A stretch of 35,000 bases of DNA from Chrysomallon squamiferum (Eukaryota > Mollusca > Gastropoda > Neomphalida > Peltospiridae): positions 18,278,440-18,313,439 of the forward strand of contig CM022677.1 of NCBI GenBank assembly GCA_012295275.1, written 5' to 3'. Position numbers and translations under genes: made by a program. Within the stretch, counting starts at the first letter, position 1. The number at the start of each line of letters is the position of its first letter. The notes under the pieces were generated by a model that saw only the letters and a program-made list of their open reading frames with translations, did not search any database and was not told the origin of the DNA. Positions 1 to 11,914 of this stretch are shown here, one piece after another.

Positions 1-127
1 TGTCCCAGGTACCAAGCGAAACGTCCTGACCGTCATCGCCAACGACTGGATTGCAAAAACTGCATGCTAAAAGACCGCACAACAACAAAACGGGCATTTT
101 AAAAACGGGAAGCGAAACAGACGTCAT
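1..127 (-). CDS. 5' end of an unidentified gene for a probable secreted or membrane protein (partial, runs off left edge)
   Basis: Reading the minus strand from the ATG at 127-125 gives an open frame of 42 codons to the window edge, with an in-frame TGA upstream. A second in-frame ATG lies at 97-95. From the second Met the protein reads MPVLLLCGLLACSFCNPVVG followed by the acidic stretch DDGQDVSLGTWD: a short N-region, a hydrophobic core and small residues before a possible cleavage site, which is the form of a signal peptide. Base composition here is less AT-rich than the surroundings, as expected for coding DNA. I do not recognise the family. Where this exon ends cannot be seen. The antisense frame on the plus strand (positions 2-70) is also open for about 22 codons, so the strand call rests mainly on the signal-peptide character. 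The upstream region carries ACGTCA/TGACGT elements. Confidence 0.45.
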   Translation of the reverse strand, partial: MTSVSLPVFKMPVLLLCGLLACSFCNPVVGDDGQDVSLGTWD

Positions 128-242
128 TCTCCTACGGATGTCGGCTGCAGAAAGAATGTATAACACTGTTCTTCATGACAAAAAGTGACGTACCAGGGCA
201 CGCGCAACTTGTTGAACTTTGTTTTAAAATAAGATCACGTCA
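121..242 (-). promoter_or_regulatory. Cluster of three CRE/UPRE-like elements upstream of the left-edge gene
   Basis: ACGTCA occurs at 121-126 (overlapping the first candidate start codon), TGACGTA at 186-192, and CACGTCA at 236-242. The last reads TGACGTG on the minus strand, the core bound by ATF6/XBP1-type bZIP factors; the others match CREB/ATF half-sites. Three such sites in about 120 bp ahead of a putative signal-peptide gene is suggestive only, since the motif is short. Confidence 0.3.
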
Positions 243-812
243 TAGCAGACGATTTTTTAATACACGCTGCATTTGGTTTTGTGATTTTTCCGTTTTTAAA
301 TAATAAATTTAGGAACTGTACCTGAATTGAGGCATTTGATAATAAAAATAACACCTAATTTAAACATGTGGAAACAGAACTTTAAGAAATTTTAAATCAG
401 TGTATTTTTTAATAAAAAATTATCTGCAACAATAAAATTAAAAATTATAATACTTTTATTTTAATTTAATTCAGTACATTGCCTGTAAGTTTATTCTCTG
501 CACATGCGCTATCGGAATATTAATAGTGCGATTATTATTTTTCAATTTTTTGTTTCTACATATCTTAATTATTACCTATCCTTGTTGTAGTTATTGGTAT
601 TCTCGATACTGTTCATGGGAAGGTGAATGCAAAAGAGAGCATGTTTCGTTCTTTTTGCTCTTTTATCAGTAATGACATCATTATAATCATCACTCTGCTC
701 ATCATTATCATCGCCACCGGCAGGATGTTCGTTTCGCTATTTTCATCGATTACGTTTTTACATCAACCGAACACGCTGTTTCGTGGCCTGGCGTGATTTG
801 ACGAGATTTTGT
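243..812. other. Divergent intergenic/promoter region
   Basis: This lies between the minus-strand partial gene and the presumed plus-strand CDC42SE promoter. The part at 290-600 is AT-rich with no reading frame of note. From about 700 onward CpG dinucleotides become frequent (around 710-790), in contrast with the flanking DNA, which fits the edge of a promoter. No TATA box stands out. Confidence 0.35.
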
Positions 813-828
813 TACATTTCCGGGTTGT
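813..828 (+). promoter_or_regulatory. ETS-like promoter motif TACATTTCCGGGTTGT
   Basis: The TTCCGG core is the reverse complement of the CCGGAA ETS/GABP-type site. The same 16-bp string with one change (TACATTTCCGGGTCGT) occurs on the minus strand at 34895-34880, just upstream of the Rab11 start codon, in the sense orientation for that gene. This supports placing a plus-strand promoter here, upstream of the donor at 942. Confidence 0.4.
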
Positions 829-941
829 CAAAGGTTAGGGTGGAAATGTCTAACGGGAGCTTCACTAGCAATTTTTAACGCGAGAAAGAGGCCAAATATT
901 TCCTTGTTTGGATAACAAACTGTATTCGAGCGTTTCCAAAG
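829..941 (+). other. Probable non-coding first exon (5' UTR) of the CDC42SE gene
   Basis: The segment downstream of the ETS-like motif is comparatively CpG-rich and ends at AAAG|GTAAGG, a strong donor (GT at 942-943). CDC42SE genes of other animals have non-coding leader exons followed by a long intron, and the first coding exon at 9606-9684 has an acceptor in front of it, so joining the two is reasonable. The exon start is inferred. It contains a short upstream ORF at 846-878 (ATG, ten codons, TAA). Confidence 0.35.
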
Positions 942-1384
942 GTAAGGATTTATACGAACAAAGTAGAGTAAAAAATTCACGATTTTTTTCGAAATTAAGA
1001 ATTAAAGATGTAGAAGTTGTTATGAGAGGGGTCGCCATTTTTCGGAAGTATGTCCCACGGTTGATTGATATCCCTGTCGGAAGGATTTGCCTTCTTGATG
1101 AAAGCAGAGATGACTCGTTTGAAGTAGCCGGCTTTTTTTCTGACTAGATGCGTTACTACAATGATATACCTTGATTGCATAGTCATCATAATAATGTCTA
1201 CGTCATCTCCATGACAGATGATTATGACGAATTATAAAACAAAAAAAAGTACTTTGTTACGAAAGTTTATAACAATGTTCGAGAAACTAGTATCATGACA
1301 CATTATCTAGTTGTTGCCCCCTTGAAGAATGAGTCATGCAGTGTATCACAGTGTATAACTCTGTTTAACATTCTCACAAAAGGA

Positions 1385-1505
1385 AAATGTGACATTTTTC
1401 TTTTAAAGTGCGCAGATAAGTTTTTAAAAGTATTAAAATTTTGTTTATTTGTTTACTTCTGACGTTATTAACAGCAGAAAATACAGACGAGACATCGTAC
1501 GCTGC

Positions 1506-1540
<35 letters not shown>

Positions 1541-2215
1541 ATCTTGTGCATTTGCAATATTCTCATAAATGTAAAATGCAACTTTTTTTTTCTTTTAAAG
1601 GATACAAATTAGTTTCAGAAAGTTTAAAACTTTTGAACTTGTTTATATGATTTTTTTTTTTTTAGATTGGAGACTTGAAAAACCTGTATACTGTACTTTA
1701 AAAATAGTTTAAATCTTGTTTATTTGTTTACTCCTTAAGTCTGCAAGTTAGTTAAATTAGGTAAATATATTTAGGTACATAAGACATTATAAGCAACTTC
1801 TAAAAAGTTTAAAAAATGGATATTTATTAATTATTATGTTTTAAATGTAGTTAAAGGAAACAAACTCATAGATTCGACATATTAAACAGATAAGTATAAA
1901 GTGTATTTTAAAATGTTTAAAATTTTATTACTTCTTAAGTTTCTTAAGTGAGTTAAAGACAGCAAATAAATTCAGATGGAGAAGTGCACTTCAGTATACT
2001 TTTAAAAATCTTAAAACGTAAGTGTTAAATGTAGGTTACATTTTTAAAAAAAATTTCTATTTATTAATTATTATATGTTAAATCTAGTTAAAGGAAATAA
2101 ATAATGATAGACATATGAGACAAAAAGAAAAGCTTAAAAAAAAATGTTAATTATTAATTCTTAAGACTTACAACTTAGGTTAAAAAAACAACAAATAAAT
2201 GTAGAATGATTTGAC
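1385..2215. repeat. Degenerate tandem array
   Basis: Two clear pairs are visible. A segment starting TATTTATTAATTATTATG at 1820 recurs at about 2057, followed in both by ...GTTAAAGGAAA and a GATAGACATAT/GATTCGACATAT stretch. A segment with TTGTTTATTTGTTTACT occurs at 1440 and 1718. Further weaker copies with TTCTTAAG...GTTAAA lie near 1930 and 2158. The unit seems to be near 115 bp with much divergence. Confidence 0.4.
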
Positions 2216-2620
2216 ACATCCACATAATTTAATTAATTCAAGAAATTTGACAATAAAATGCATTCATTTTTTCTTCTCAATTCTCACAGGAATGTTGACA
2301 TTTCTATAAACTGACTTGATCCCATTATGGCAGAAAAAGTAGGTTCATTTCTCTTTTGATTTAAAATACATTATCTATATTTATTCTTTATATATCTTCT
2401 GTGAAAACTGGCTTGGTTTATAATTATTTAGTTACAAATATACTGATAGAGGAAGTTAGGGGAATGTTTTTTTTTTATTTTCTTGTATTTCATTAACAAC
2501 ATGATCTCTTTCTCTCTCTTTCTTTCTCTCTTTCTGCATGAGTGAGTATCTCTCTCTTTCTTTTTCTGTCTTTCTCCATTTCCCTGATCCTATATCATTT
2601 TTCTGTATATATGTGTATGC

Positions 2621-2622
<2 letters not shown>

Positions 2623-2715
<93 letters not shown>
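2623..2715. repeat. (CT)n microsatellite
   Basis: About 46 uninterrupted CT units, preceded by a looser TC-rich run from about 2505. Confidence 0.95.
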
Positions 2716-2718
<3 letters not shown>

Positions 2719-3212
2719 CTATCTATAGTTGTGTCACAGTCATTCAATATTCTAAATATATCACACAGATGCTTACTAAGTTTTCAGGAAGTATCACTGT
2801 GTGTCCTAATCAGTATCAACTACCACTGATACTGTTTCACTGTTGAAATACAGTAAGTGTTAATTCAGATACTGAATCATATATATGTATATGTTTGTAT
2901 GGGTGTATGTGTGTGTCTATATATATAGTTTTGAAACAATTTTTTTTTTTTTATATGTATGTATGTATGTATGTAGACATTACAACAATAAATACTATTG
3001 CAACTGCTATTACTATTACACACATTCATAAAAGTCTTAGTACATTAAAAACACACACACAGAAAGAGAGAGTAGATTGATAGTGTGTGTATGTTTGTGT
3101 GTCTCTATCTGCCTCTGTAGTATATTATGCTATGAAGTGATGTTTCTCTGTTGTTATTAATTCACACTAAAATATTCTCAATTTGTAATGTTTTAAATTT
3201 TGTAATATGTTA

Positions 3213-3300
3213 CCCGACCCAATCATCGTTGACACACATGGTTAAGCCACAAACCTGAGGATCTCCAGGCTCTGGTTTCAAATCCATGGTCAGACTTCCA
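3213..3300 (+). mobile_element. tRNA-derived SINE-like fragment
   Basis: The segment contains TGGTTAAGCC (3239-3248), resembling the tail of a tRNA A-box region, and GGTTTCAAATCC (3274-3285), a B-box GGTTCAAATCC with one inserted T. Their spacing and the arm between them, which can pair CCTG with CAGG, are like the head of a tRNA-derived SINE. No target-site duplication or A-tail could be fixed, so it is probably an old, incomplete copy. Confidence 0.4.
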
Positions 3301-3369
3301 CTTTAGTTAAACAAGGGTCAGGTTTAAAAACTTCAGTGTATGCATAATCCTTTATTAAAACTAATACAG

Positions 3370-3735
3370 TAATAGTGAGACTGTTGTAGACAGACAGTCA
3401 TCCAGACAGCAATGGCCATAGACAGACAGTCATATCCAGACGGTCATATGCAGACACTCATAATTAGAAAGGCATATCTATTTGTTATTGGACAACTATA
3501 CTACCTATAGCCAGAAAGCAGTAGCAAGACATTAATGGTCATAGTAATAATCAGACAGGCATAGTGAAAAAGTAATAGACAGACAGTAATAATTAGACAG
3601 CAGCAGTCAGTCAGTAGCAATTGGACAGTAATAGTTAGACACTAATAGCCAGGTAGACATGACTGTTTAGTAATAACCAGACAGACATATTCAGTCAGTA
3701 ATCAGACAGTCATAAACCATACAGACACATTTCCA
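3370..3735. repeat. Imperfect tandem repeat built on CAGACAGTCATA/CAGACAGTAATA
   Basis: The motif AGACAG followed by YATA or TAATA recurs about every 12-25 bp over 360 bp, with many substitutions. No fixed unit length survives. Confidence 0.7.
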
Positions 3736-3983
3736 GATAGTTTTAACCAGAAGTTATTGGGGTTTCTCAATAGAGCAATGCTCAAAAACAGATTTGCTTT
3801 AAATGGAATTAAACACAGAGCCCTTAATTAAGTCTGGACATCAAAATGTATATGTACTTGACCTTCTAGGTTACTTCTAGGTTATCTCTCCTAGGATATC
3901 TCTCCTGTATATATATATATATATAGATCTTACATATGTGATTGTGAGTGTGCATATTCTTATCATATATATTGTGTCTGTGT

Positions 3984-4237
3984 GCGTGTTTGTAATATGA
4001 TCATTATTATCAGATTGTCAGCACTGAGGGTATGTTTCTGTCAATTGTTAAATAGAAATGAACACCACACTTCTTCATTAATGTATGCCCATGTCTGTAT
4101 TTGCTTGAACCCTTTGTATGTGTGTGGGTGTTTGTAATACGATCATTTACATCAGATTACCTGTAATGTACCGAGTGTGGTGTATATTTTTGTCAATCAT
4201 TATATATCATGCCCACGACTATGTCTGCTTGAACCCT
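3984..4237. repeat. Imperfect direct duplication of about 110-130 bp
   Basis: Copy 1 (3984-4113) and copy 2 (4127-4237) both run from G(C/G)GTGTTTGTAATAYGATCATT through CATCAGATT/TATCAGATT and TTGTCAAT to CATGCCCA.. ATGTCTG..TGCTTGAACCCT. Copy 2 has internal deletions. Confidence 0.7.
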
Positions 4238-4454
4238 CACTGGGCGTGTGGACAGATAGATTTCCGAGAGTTGATTAATTAGAAATCGTTCTGATTGAGC
4301 CCTGGGGCAAGTCTAGTAGTACCAGGAGACCCCAATTACTACCAGGGATTTAAATTTGGATAACCACACATGGTGTGTACTAATTTTTGTATCTACCTAT
4401 TGTATAATACATGACTGGTCATCATCTGATATGTTACTTATGTTGATATATAGC

Positions 4455-4640
4455 CCGGGGGGGTCAAAATTTCTACAGGTTGAAAAAAAAAAAAAAAAAA
4501 AAAAAAAAATGATCTGTATAATCGAAGCATTTATAGATTAAAATGTCCACAGGTCGAAATGTTGACAGGACCGAATATTTCACTATGAGTCAAAAACATA
4601 TGTAGGTCAAAATGTTCACAGGTCAAAACATTTTTCGTTG
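4455..4640. repeat. Degenerate short tandem repeat (GGTCAAAATGTTCACA-like) interrupted by poly(A)
   Basis: GGTCAAAAT or GGTCGAAAT followed by TTCTACA, GTTGACA or GTTCACA recurs at 4457, 4551, 4597 and 4619, with a 27-base A run at 4483-4509 after the first copy. The unit is about 22 bp. Confidence 0.55.
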
Positions 4641-4972
4641 GTTAAATAATTCAATATAGATGTTGATATATGAATGTGGTTTTTAAAATATACATTTTTT
4701 TAATCTCTGACTCTCTCTTTTTTTTTTTTCTTCTTTTTTTTTCAACCTGTTTAATTTAAAAAAAAAAAAAAAAAAAGTAAAGAATTCTGATTTACAGTTT
4801 TCATGGAGTGAAAGGCAGAAGAAAAACACATTTTAATCACTTGTGTTGCATGCTGGGAAACTATCATTGCCTTCTAAGGAAGTGCAACCATTTTGGGGGG
4901 AAAAGTCATTGATATATCTAGTTAAAATAGATATATATATATTTAAAATATTTACAAACTAGTTTTGAAAAT

Positions 4973-4973
<1 letters not shown>

Positions 4974-5025
<52 letters not shown>

Positions 5026-5066
5026 GAGACATATACACAATGATACGAAAAGAAAAATAAGAAAAG

Positions 5067-5106
<40 letters not shown>

Positions 5107-5260
5107 ACTACTCTAGATATTATTTCTTTACTGTACGGTTATGTTTAGTAATAACACAAACACATACAATCACAATAATATAACAAAAAAAACAAAAAAG
5201 ATATATATATATATATATACAAACACACACACACACAGACACAGACACACACAGATATCA
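4974..5260. repeat. Compound microsatellites (TC)n, (CA)n, (AT)n
   Basis: (TC)19 at 4974-5012 runs into (CA)n to 5025. (AT)17 follows at 5068-5102, and (AT)9 at 5201-5219 runs into (CA)n. Confidence 0.9.
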
Positions 5261-6106
5261 TTAAACTATATCTAAATATTTGTTACCAATTAATATTCCA
5301 CACACCGAGACATGCAATACCACAAATATGTAATACTCAATTACATCTATGTTAAAATACCACAGATATTTCACAGGGTTTAACCTATTATTTCACAGTA
5401 GCTATGATATATTTTAAACACCCCTCCCAAAAAAAAAAAATTTAAAAAATAATAATCACCTACACAAAAGCTTTTAACCTAACCTTTGAAGCCGTGTTCT
5501 AAATTAGCTGAGAGAGTATGAGAAAAAACTGAAAATAAACCTAATAGAGATATTTGTATGGCTGTTAGCTTTGATAAAGTCAGTAAGGGAAAAAAAATCT
5601 AGGTTTGTGTGAAGGCTGTAGTGTATAAGAAAAAAAAAGTTATAAAAAAAAAAAAATGTGTGTGAGATATTGGTTGTTGAAGTAGAAAATAGAATGGTGT
5701 ATTGTAACTATTGATTCTTGATAGCTGTTTTTTTTTTTTTTTTTGTGAATATTTATGTGTGTCTGTACATGAGAATATCTGAATATTTATCTATCTACCT
5801 AGCTATCTATCTCTCTGTCCATCCATATATGAGTGTGTGTGTGTGTGTGTGTCAGTGATGTTTGTATTTTGGAATCACATTTTTTATATATGAGTATGTG
5901 TGTGTGTGTATATATTCGTATTATAAGTCCATATTGAAGTAATGCCTCTGTATATATTATATGTGTTTGTATTTTGCATCATGTATGGTTCTGCTTACAT
6001 AAGTCTATGCATTTAAACTATATATGCATATAATGTACTTTTGATCTTTATTAGATGTTGATTATATTATTTGTATGAGTTTCATAGTGTGTGGGTATGT
6101 GCATTT

Positions 6107-6110
<4 letters not shown>

Positions 6111-6179
<69 letters not shown>
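6111..6179. repeat. (CT)n microsatellite
   Basis: About 34 uninterrupted TC units in plus orientation. Confidence 0.95.
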
Positions 6180-6183
<4 letters not shown>

Positions 6184-6552
6184 CGATATATTTAGCAGAC
6201 TATATATATATACATACATATGTATCTGCTTAAAACATCTGTACCTGACATAACACAGAAGTGTGGCTAAGGTTAGCTAGAATTGTGTTAAGCAATAAAA
6301 AATCTGGAAGATATTTCAGTTCACAGAAATAATGGAATACTGTAACTGTTAGCAGTTGCCTTTGTTTGTGTGTGTTTTTTGAGTGTGTATGTGAGAGAGT
6401 ATGTGTGGTGTGTTTGTTGTAAGAATGCATGTATTGTGGATGTTGTTTGTGTGTGTTTTTCTGTCTGTATATGTGTGTGTGTGTGTGCATCTATTTATAA
6501 GGTTGAAATATACTAAGATTTTTATGTATGAGAGTAATAGTAATACCAGTTC

Positions 6553-6612
<60 letters not shown>
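6553..6612. repeat. (AT)n-(AG)n compound microsatellite
   Basis: An AT run to about 6575 passes directly into AG units to 6612 with one interruption. Confidence 0.9.
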
Positions 6613-7095
6613 CAAAAAATAGTCAGTGGGGAATAAGTAACTTCTGTAATGGCTATAAAACTCTTTCAAGAACAAACTGATGCTTGTTTAATATGCTTAC
6701 ATCATGAACAGATTTCAACTGATGACTGTGTCTGTAGCCACTCTGATCTGTATCTCTCTGTAAGTCTGTTCTTTGTAGATGTGTATGGTATGTAAGTCAG
6801 AGTGTATGAATGTTTAATATTTACATATAAATATATATATATATATAAAATGTGTGTGTATTCATGTATGTATCTGTAATTATACAAGTATGCTCAGAGT
6901 ATATGAGTATGTGTGTTCATTATATAAAGTGAAACTCCTTTGAATCAAATCCTCTTTAAAGCAACATTTCCTCAAAACCAAACTTATTTCTTTTTAATGA
7001 TTTGCACAGCTTTTAGCCACTAAGAAAAAGAAGAAAAAAAGACAGTAAAGTAACTGATGGCCTTATCTGTAAAAATAGTGATTTATCAACAAAGA

Positions 7096-8283
7096 ATGAT
7101 TTGGTACACTGCAACCATATTATAGTAACAAATACAGTTTTGTTTAGATACTCTGTACCCATGCTGTAAAGAGTTATCTATGTCACCACTGTAAAATGAT
7201 TTAGTACTATGCAACCCTATTCTATTCAGTATTCTATGTGAAAAAAGGAAAACAATTTACTATTACTGTATACAGTAATCTGTGTCATCAATAACAACTA
7301 ATTTAGTTACTCTGAAAATATATTCTACACAGTAATCTGTATCACCACTGCAAAACAATTTAGTATACTGCAACCCTGCTGTACATAATACTTATGTTAC
7401 CAGTTCAAAACAGTTTGGATTTTTTTTTAATGTTTGTTGTAACCCTACTGTAGACTATTCTATGTATCACATAATGATTTTATACACAGCAAACTTATTG
7501 TATACAGTAATCTAAGTCACTGATTCCAAATAATTTAATACACTGCAACCCCTATTCTATGTCACCTATGCAAACTAATTTAGTATATTGCAACCCTGTT
7601 GTACGCGGTAATCTATGTCACTATTGTAAAGTGATTTAGTACACTGCAACCTTATTGTACACAGTAAACTATGTCACCACTGCAAAGTGATTTAGTACAC
7701 TGCAACCCTATTGTACACATAAATTTATGTCACTACTGCAGAGTGATTTAGTACACTGCAACCCTATTGTACACAGTAATTTATGTCACTACTGCAGAGT
7801 GATTTAGTACACTGCAACCCTATTGTACACAGTAATCTACGTCACTACTGTAAAGTGATTTAGTACACTGCAACCCCATTGTACACAGTAATCTACGTCA
7901 CCACTGGAAAGTGATTTAGTACACTGCAACCCTATTGTACACAGTAATCTATGTCACCACTGGAAAGTGATTTAGTACACTGCAACCCTATTGTACACAG
8001 TAATCAACGTCACCACTGCAAAGTGATTTAGTACACTGCAACCCTATTGTACACAGTAATCTATGTCACCACTGGAAAGTGATTTAGTACACTGCAACCC
8101 TATTGTACACAGTAATCTATGTCACCACTGCAAAGTGATTTAGTACACTGCAACCCTATTGTACACAGTAATCTATGTCACCACTGCAAAGTGATTTAGT
8201 ACACTGCAACCCTATTGTACACAGTAATCTATGTCACCACTGCAAAGTGATTTAGTACACTGCAACCCTATTGTACACAGTGT
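7096..8283. repeat. 56-bp minisatellite array with graded divergence
   Basis: The unit begins GTGATTTAGTACACTGCAAC, continues CCTATTGTACACAGTAATCT and ends ATGTCACCACTGCAAA; successive CTATTGTAC copies start at 8101, 8157, 8213 and 8269, exactly 56 bp apart. From about 7589 to 8281 there are about 13 near-identical units. From 7096 to about 7580 the same motifs (TGCAACC at 7110, 7217, 7370, 7545) occur with many changes and irregular spacing. The array stops abruptly at 8281. The unit length is not a multiple of three and there is no persistent reading frame. Confidence 0.95.
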
Positions 8284-8612
8284 GTAAGTGGTGACATCCG
8301 GACACATCTGTCTAGATTATAACTGACACTTAACTGTTAAATAAATAATTTTAATGACATCTGCATGTATAGTTCTTCCTGATAGCTGTCAGCATGTTTG
8401 TTTTTTCTCCTTTTGTTGGCTTAAATTACTATATTTTATTTATATATATATATACATGTATTCATGGTGCATACATGCGTTTGCTCATGCATATGATATT
8501 AAATATTTTTGTATGCTATGGTTCTGTCATTTTCTTAATTTTTTTTCTGTCTGTCTGACTTTGTTTTATTTTCTTTTTCTCACTCAGTTTCTAACACTTT
8601 TTTGGTCTGTTT

Positions 8613-8615
<3 letters not shown>

Positions 8616-8659
<44 letters not shown>
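8616..8659. repeat. (CT)n microsatellite
   Basis: About 21 TC units in plus orientation. Confidence 0.95.
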
Positions 8660-8662
<3 letters not shown>

Positions 8663-8776
8663 GAATGTGTATATATACATTTTTGTGTCTTTTTTCTTTT
8701 TCTCTCTGTGTCAAATTATTTTTATTCAGGTTTTATCCCTATTTCAACCATATAATTATTAATATGTGTGTATGTG

Positions 8777-8795
8777 CCTAACCCTAACCCTAACC
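8777..8795. repeat. Short interstitial telomere-like repeat
   Basis: CCTAACCCTAACCCTAACC is about three units of the metazoan TTAGGG repeat on the minus strand. It is too short to show a former chromosome end. Confidence 0.6.
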
Positions 8796-9630
8796 TGTCT
8801 GCATATAAATAAAATATATTATGTAATGATTATGGTATGTGTTTTCCAAGTTAATGCCAATGAGAAACACATTTTCTCACCTATCTCTCTCTCTGTGTCT
8901 ATCATTTTGTCTATCATTCTATCATTCTGTCTGTCCATCTCTCTATCTGTACATTATTCCATCTATCTATCCCTTAATGAAAAAAAAATCAATCCAGAAT
9001 GTTATTTTTATCATATCTGATACTTTATCTAGACCATTTAAAAAAAAAAAATCAGATTATTTATTGTATATTTTTACTTTTCAGATTCTTTTTGACTGTC
9101 TGTACAGCTATGACATGAGTTGAACACTAAAAGAGTAGAAGACAAGGTCCAGATATCAGGAATTTCTTGACCAGTCGAAGATATTCCATTCTGGTATTCA
9201 GGTCCACACTCAGGAATAAAAAAAAAAAACTGAAGAAAAGAAGATAAAAAAGTGCAGATAAATAGGATAAGAAGAAAAGACAAGAAAAGAAATAAAAATA
9301 AGACCAAAAGAATAACATCACTGAAAAATAAATCAAAGCAGAGGAATAGAATAAAAAAAAGGATCATCAACTATTAACTGAGGAAATTAAGTGTTTTTTC
9401 CAGTGCTTATAGAATGAATCCTACAGTAAAAATGTCAAAAAAACTAAACTATTAGACTGCTTTAAAGAGAACATAAAACGAAAAAAAAAAAAACATTTTT
9501 TTGATTATTTTAAACTTTGGAAACAGTTTGTGTTATTTTAAAACAGTTGTTTGTTAAGATTTTAAAATAAAAAAACATTCGGAGCTAGTTTGTTCCGTGT
9601 TCCAGCGTCGACTTCTGATTGTTCCTGATG

Positions 9631-10876
<1,246 letters not shown>

Positions 10877-10939
10877 TGTAAGTCTGTACGTACAGTTTGA
10901 GTTTTTTCTTCATTCACTTTGTTTTTCCTATTCATCTTA

Positions 10940-10946
10940 TTTCTTA

Positions 10947-10988
<42 letters not shown>

Positions 10989-10998
10989 TTTTTTTTGT

Positions 10999-11040
<42 letters not shown>

Positions 11041-11262
11041 AAGTTGTAGTACTAATAGTAAGATTTCCCTTCATTGATTTTTCTTTCTTGTCTCCGTATT
11101 TATTATTATTGTTATTATTATTAGTGTTATTGTTATTACTACCCGTGGTAGCAATATGGTAGTGTTAGTGATAGTGGTAGTACTTGTAGTACTAATAGTA
11201 ATAATAATAATAGTAGTGGTAGTAGTAGTAGTAGTAGTAGTAGAGTGGTATTACTTTTACTA

Positions 11263-11295
<33 letters not shown>

Positions 11296-11305
11296 AAATG
11301 TTCTT
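10940..11305. repeat. Imperfect (ATT)n and (GTA)n trinucleotide tracts
   Basis: ATT units at 10946-10987 switch to GTA units at 10999-11043. After about 60 bp of other sequence, mixed ATT, GTT, GTA and AAT units run to about 11296. The long valine/leucine/isoleucine-rich frame here is a product of the repeat. Confidence 0.85.
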
Positions 11306-11410
11306 CTTTTTGTGCTTTTTTTTTACTCTGAATAATCCATCTTCTATTTTGATAACAGTTGAAATAGTTACGACCAGTCTTAAAGATAATAGTATTTCTC
11401 TTTTTTTTCA

Positions 11411-11521
11411 GGTTAGATAACTCTAGATGAATGGACATGTCTGTCTTCTTCATTGGACCACTTGTGACATAGGATGACATCACAAACACACACCATCTCA
11501 GGTTCAGGCTCCTGAAATAAA
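11411..11521 (+). other. Possible 3' UTR exon of CDC42SE with AATAAA
   Basis: A pyrimidine tract and CAG (TTTTTTTTCAG) end at 11411, and joining the donor at 10878 to this point would keep the sequence non-coding. AATAAA occurs at 11516-11521. The segment is less repetitive than its flanks. Exon status and the poly(A) signal are inference. Confidence 0.3.
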
Positions 11522-11827
11522 CAAAAACACACAAATTTTTTTATTCTTAAATTAATACTTCAACTACTGCTGATGTTTATTTACTATGTAATATAAAGAT
11601 ACTTAAAAAATATTTTCTATAAGAAACATTTTGGTTTGAAACTGGATATGTTTAGGTACATTTTTGTTCAGTTTTAGTATTTAGACTTCAGTATTATGAG
11701 ATAATTTTGTACAAGAAAAGTTTTATATTTTTAAAATTAATATTCTTCAATTTGACGTTTTCCTTTTCTTCTTCTTTTTTCTTCTTTTTGTGTTGAATTC
11801 TTTTGTGAAATGTGAAGACAACCAAAG

Positions 11828-11829
<2 letters not shown>

Positions 11830-11902
<73 letters not shown>

Positions 11903-11914
11903 CTCTCTCTCTCT
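11830..11914. repeat. (CT)n microsatellite
   Basis: About 42 CT units with a single CG interruption near 11900. Confidence 0.95.

Larger units (their letters stand above)
942..9605 (+). other. Presumed intron 1 of CDC42SE, repeat-rich, no coding exon seen
   Basis: About 8.7 kb between the donor at 942 and the acceptor TGTTCCAG ending at 9605. It holds poly(A) runs (1508-1534, 4483-4509), four (CT)n tracts in plus orientation, AT and CA microsatellites, a SINE-like fragment, degenerate tandem arrays and the 56-bp minisatellite, listed separately. Long frames here arise from simple repeats. Confidence 0.35.

Noticed and set aside
908-1147. 79-codon open frame on the plus strand
   Set aside because: It has no ATG at its listed start (TTG), crosses a strong donor at 942 and shows no known motif. 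The segment after 942 is more likely intron.
2288-2341. Possible small exon (acceptor CACAG, ATGGCAGAAAAA, donor-like GTAGGT)
   Set aside because: Only a four-codon start with no partner exon. CDC42SE already has its start in the family register at 9631.
2538-2846. Serine/leucine-rich frames across CT repeats (also 6071-6253, 8354-8755 and 22137-22589)
   Set aside because: They are translations of (CT)n, (GT)n or (GA)n microsatellites with no other protein content.
7096-8283. CRISPR array
   Set aside because: The whole 56-bp unit repeats, with no unique spacers. It is a minisatellite in animal DNA.
8777-8795. Telomere-like repeat as a former chromosome end
   Set aside because: Only about three units, with ordinary intron sequence on both sides; chance or repair insertion explains it.
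9074-9370. 98-codon minus-strand frame rich in Phe and Leu
   Set aside because: Low-complexity A/G-rich DNA read in antisense. A pyrimidine tract plus AG at about 9084 could open a leader exon, but nothing else supports it.
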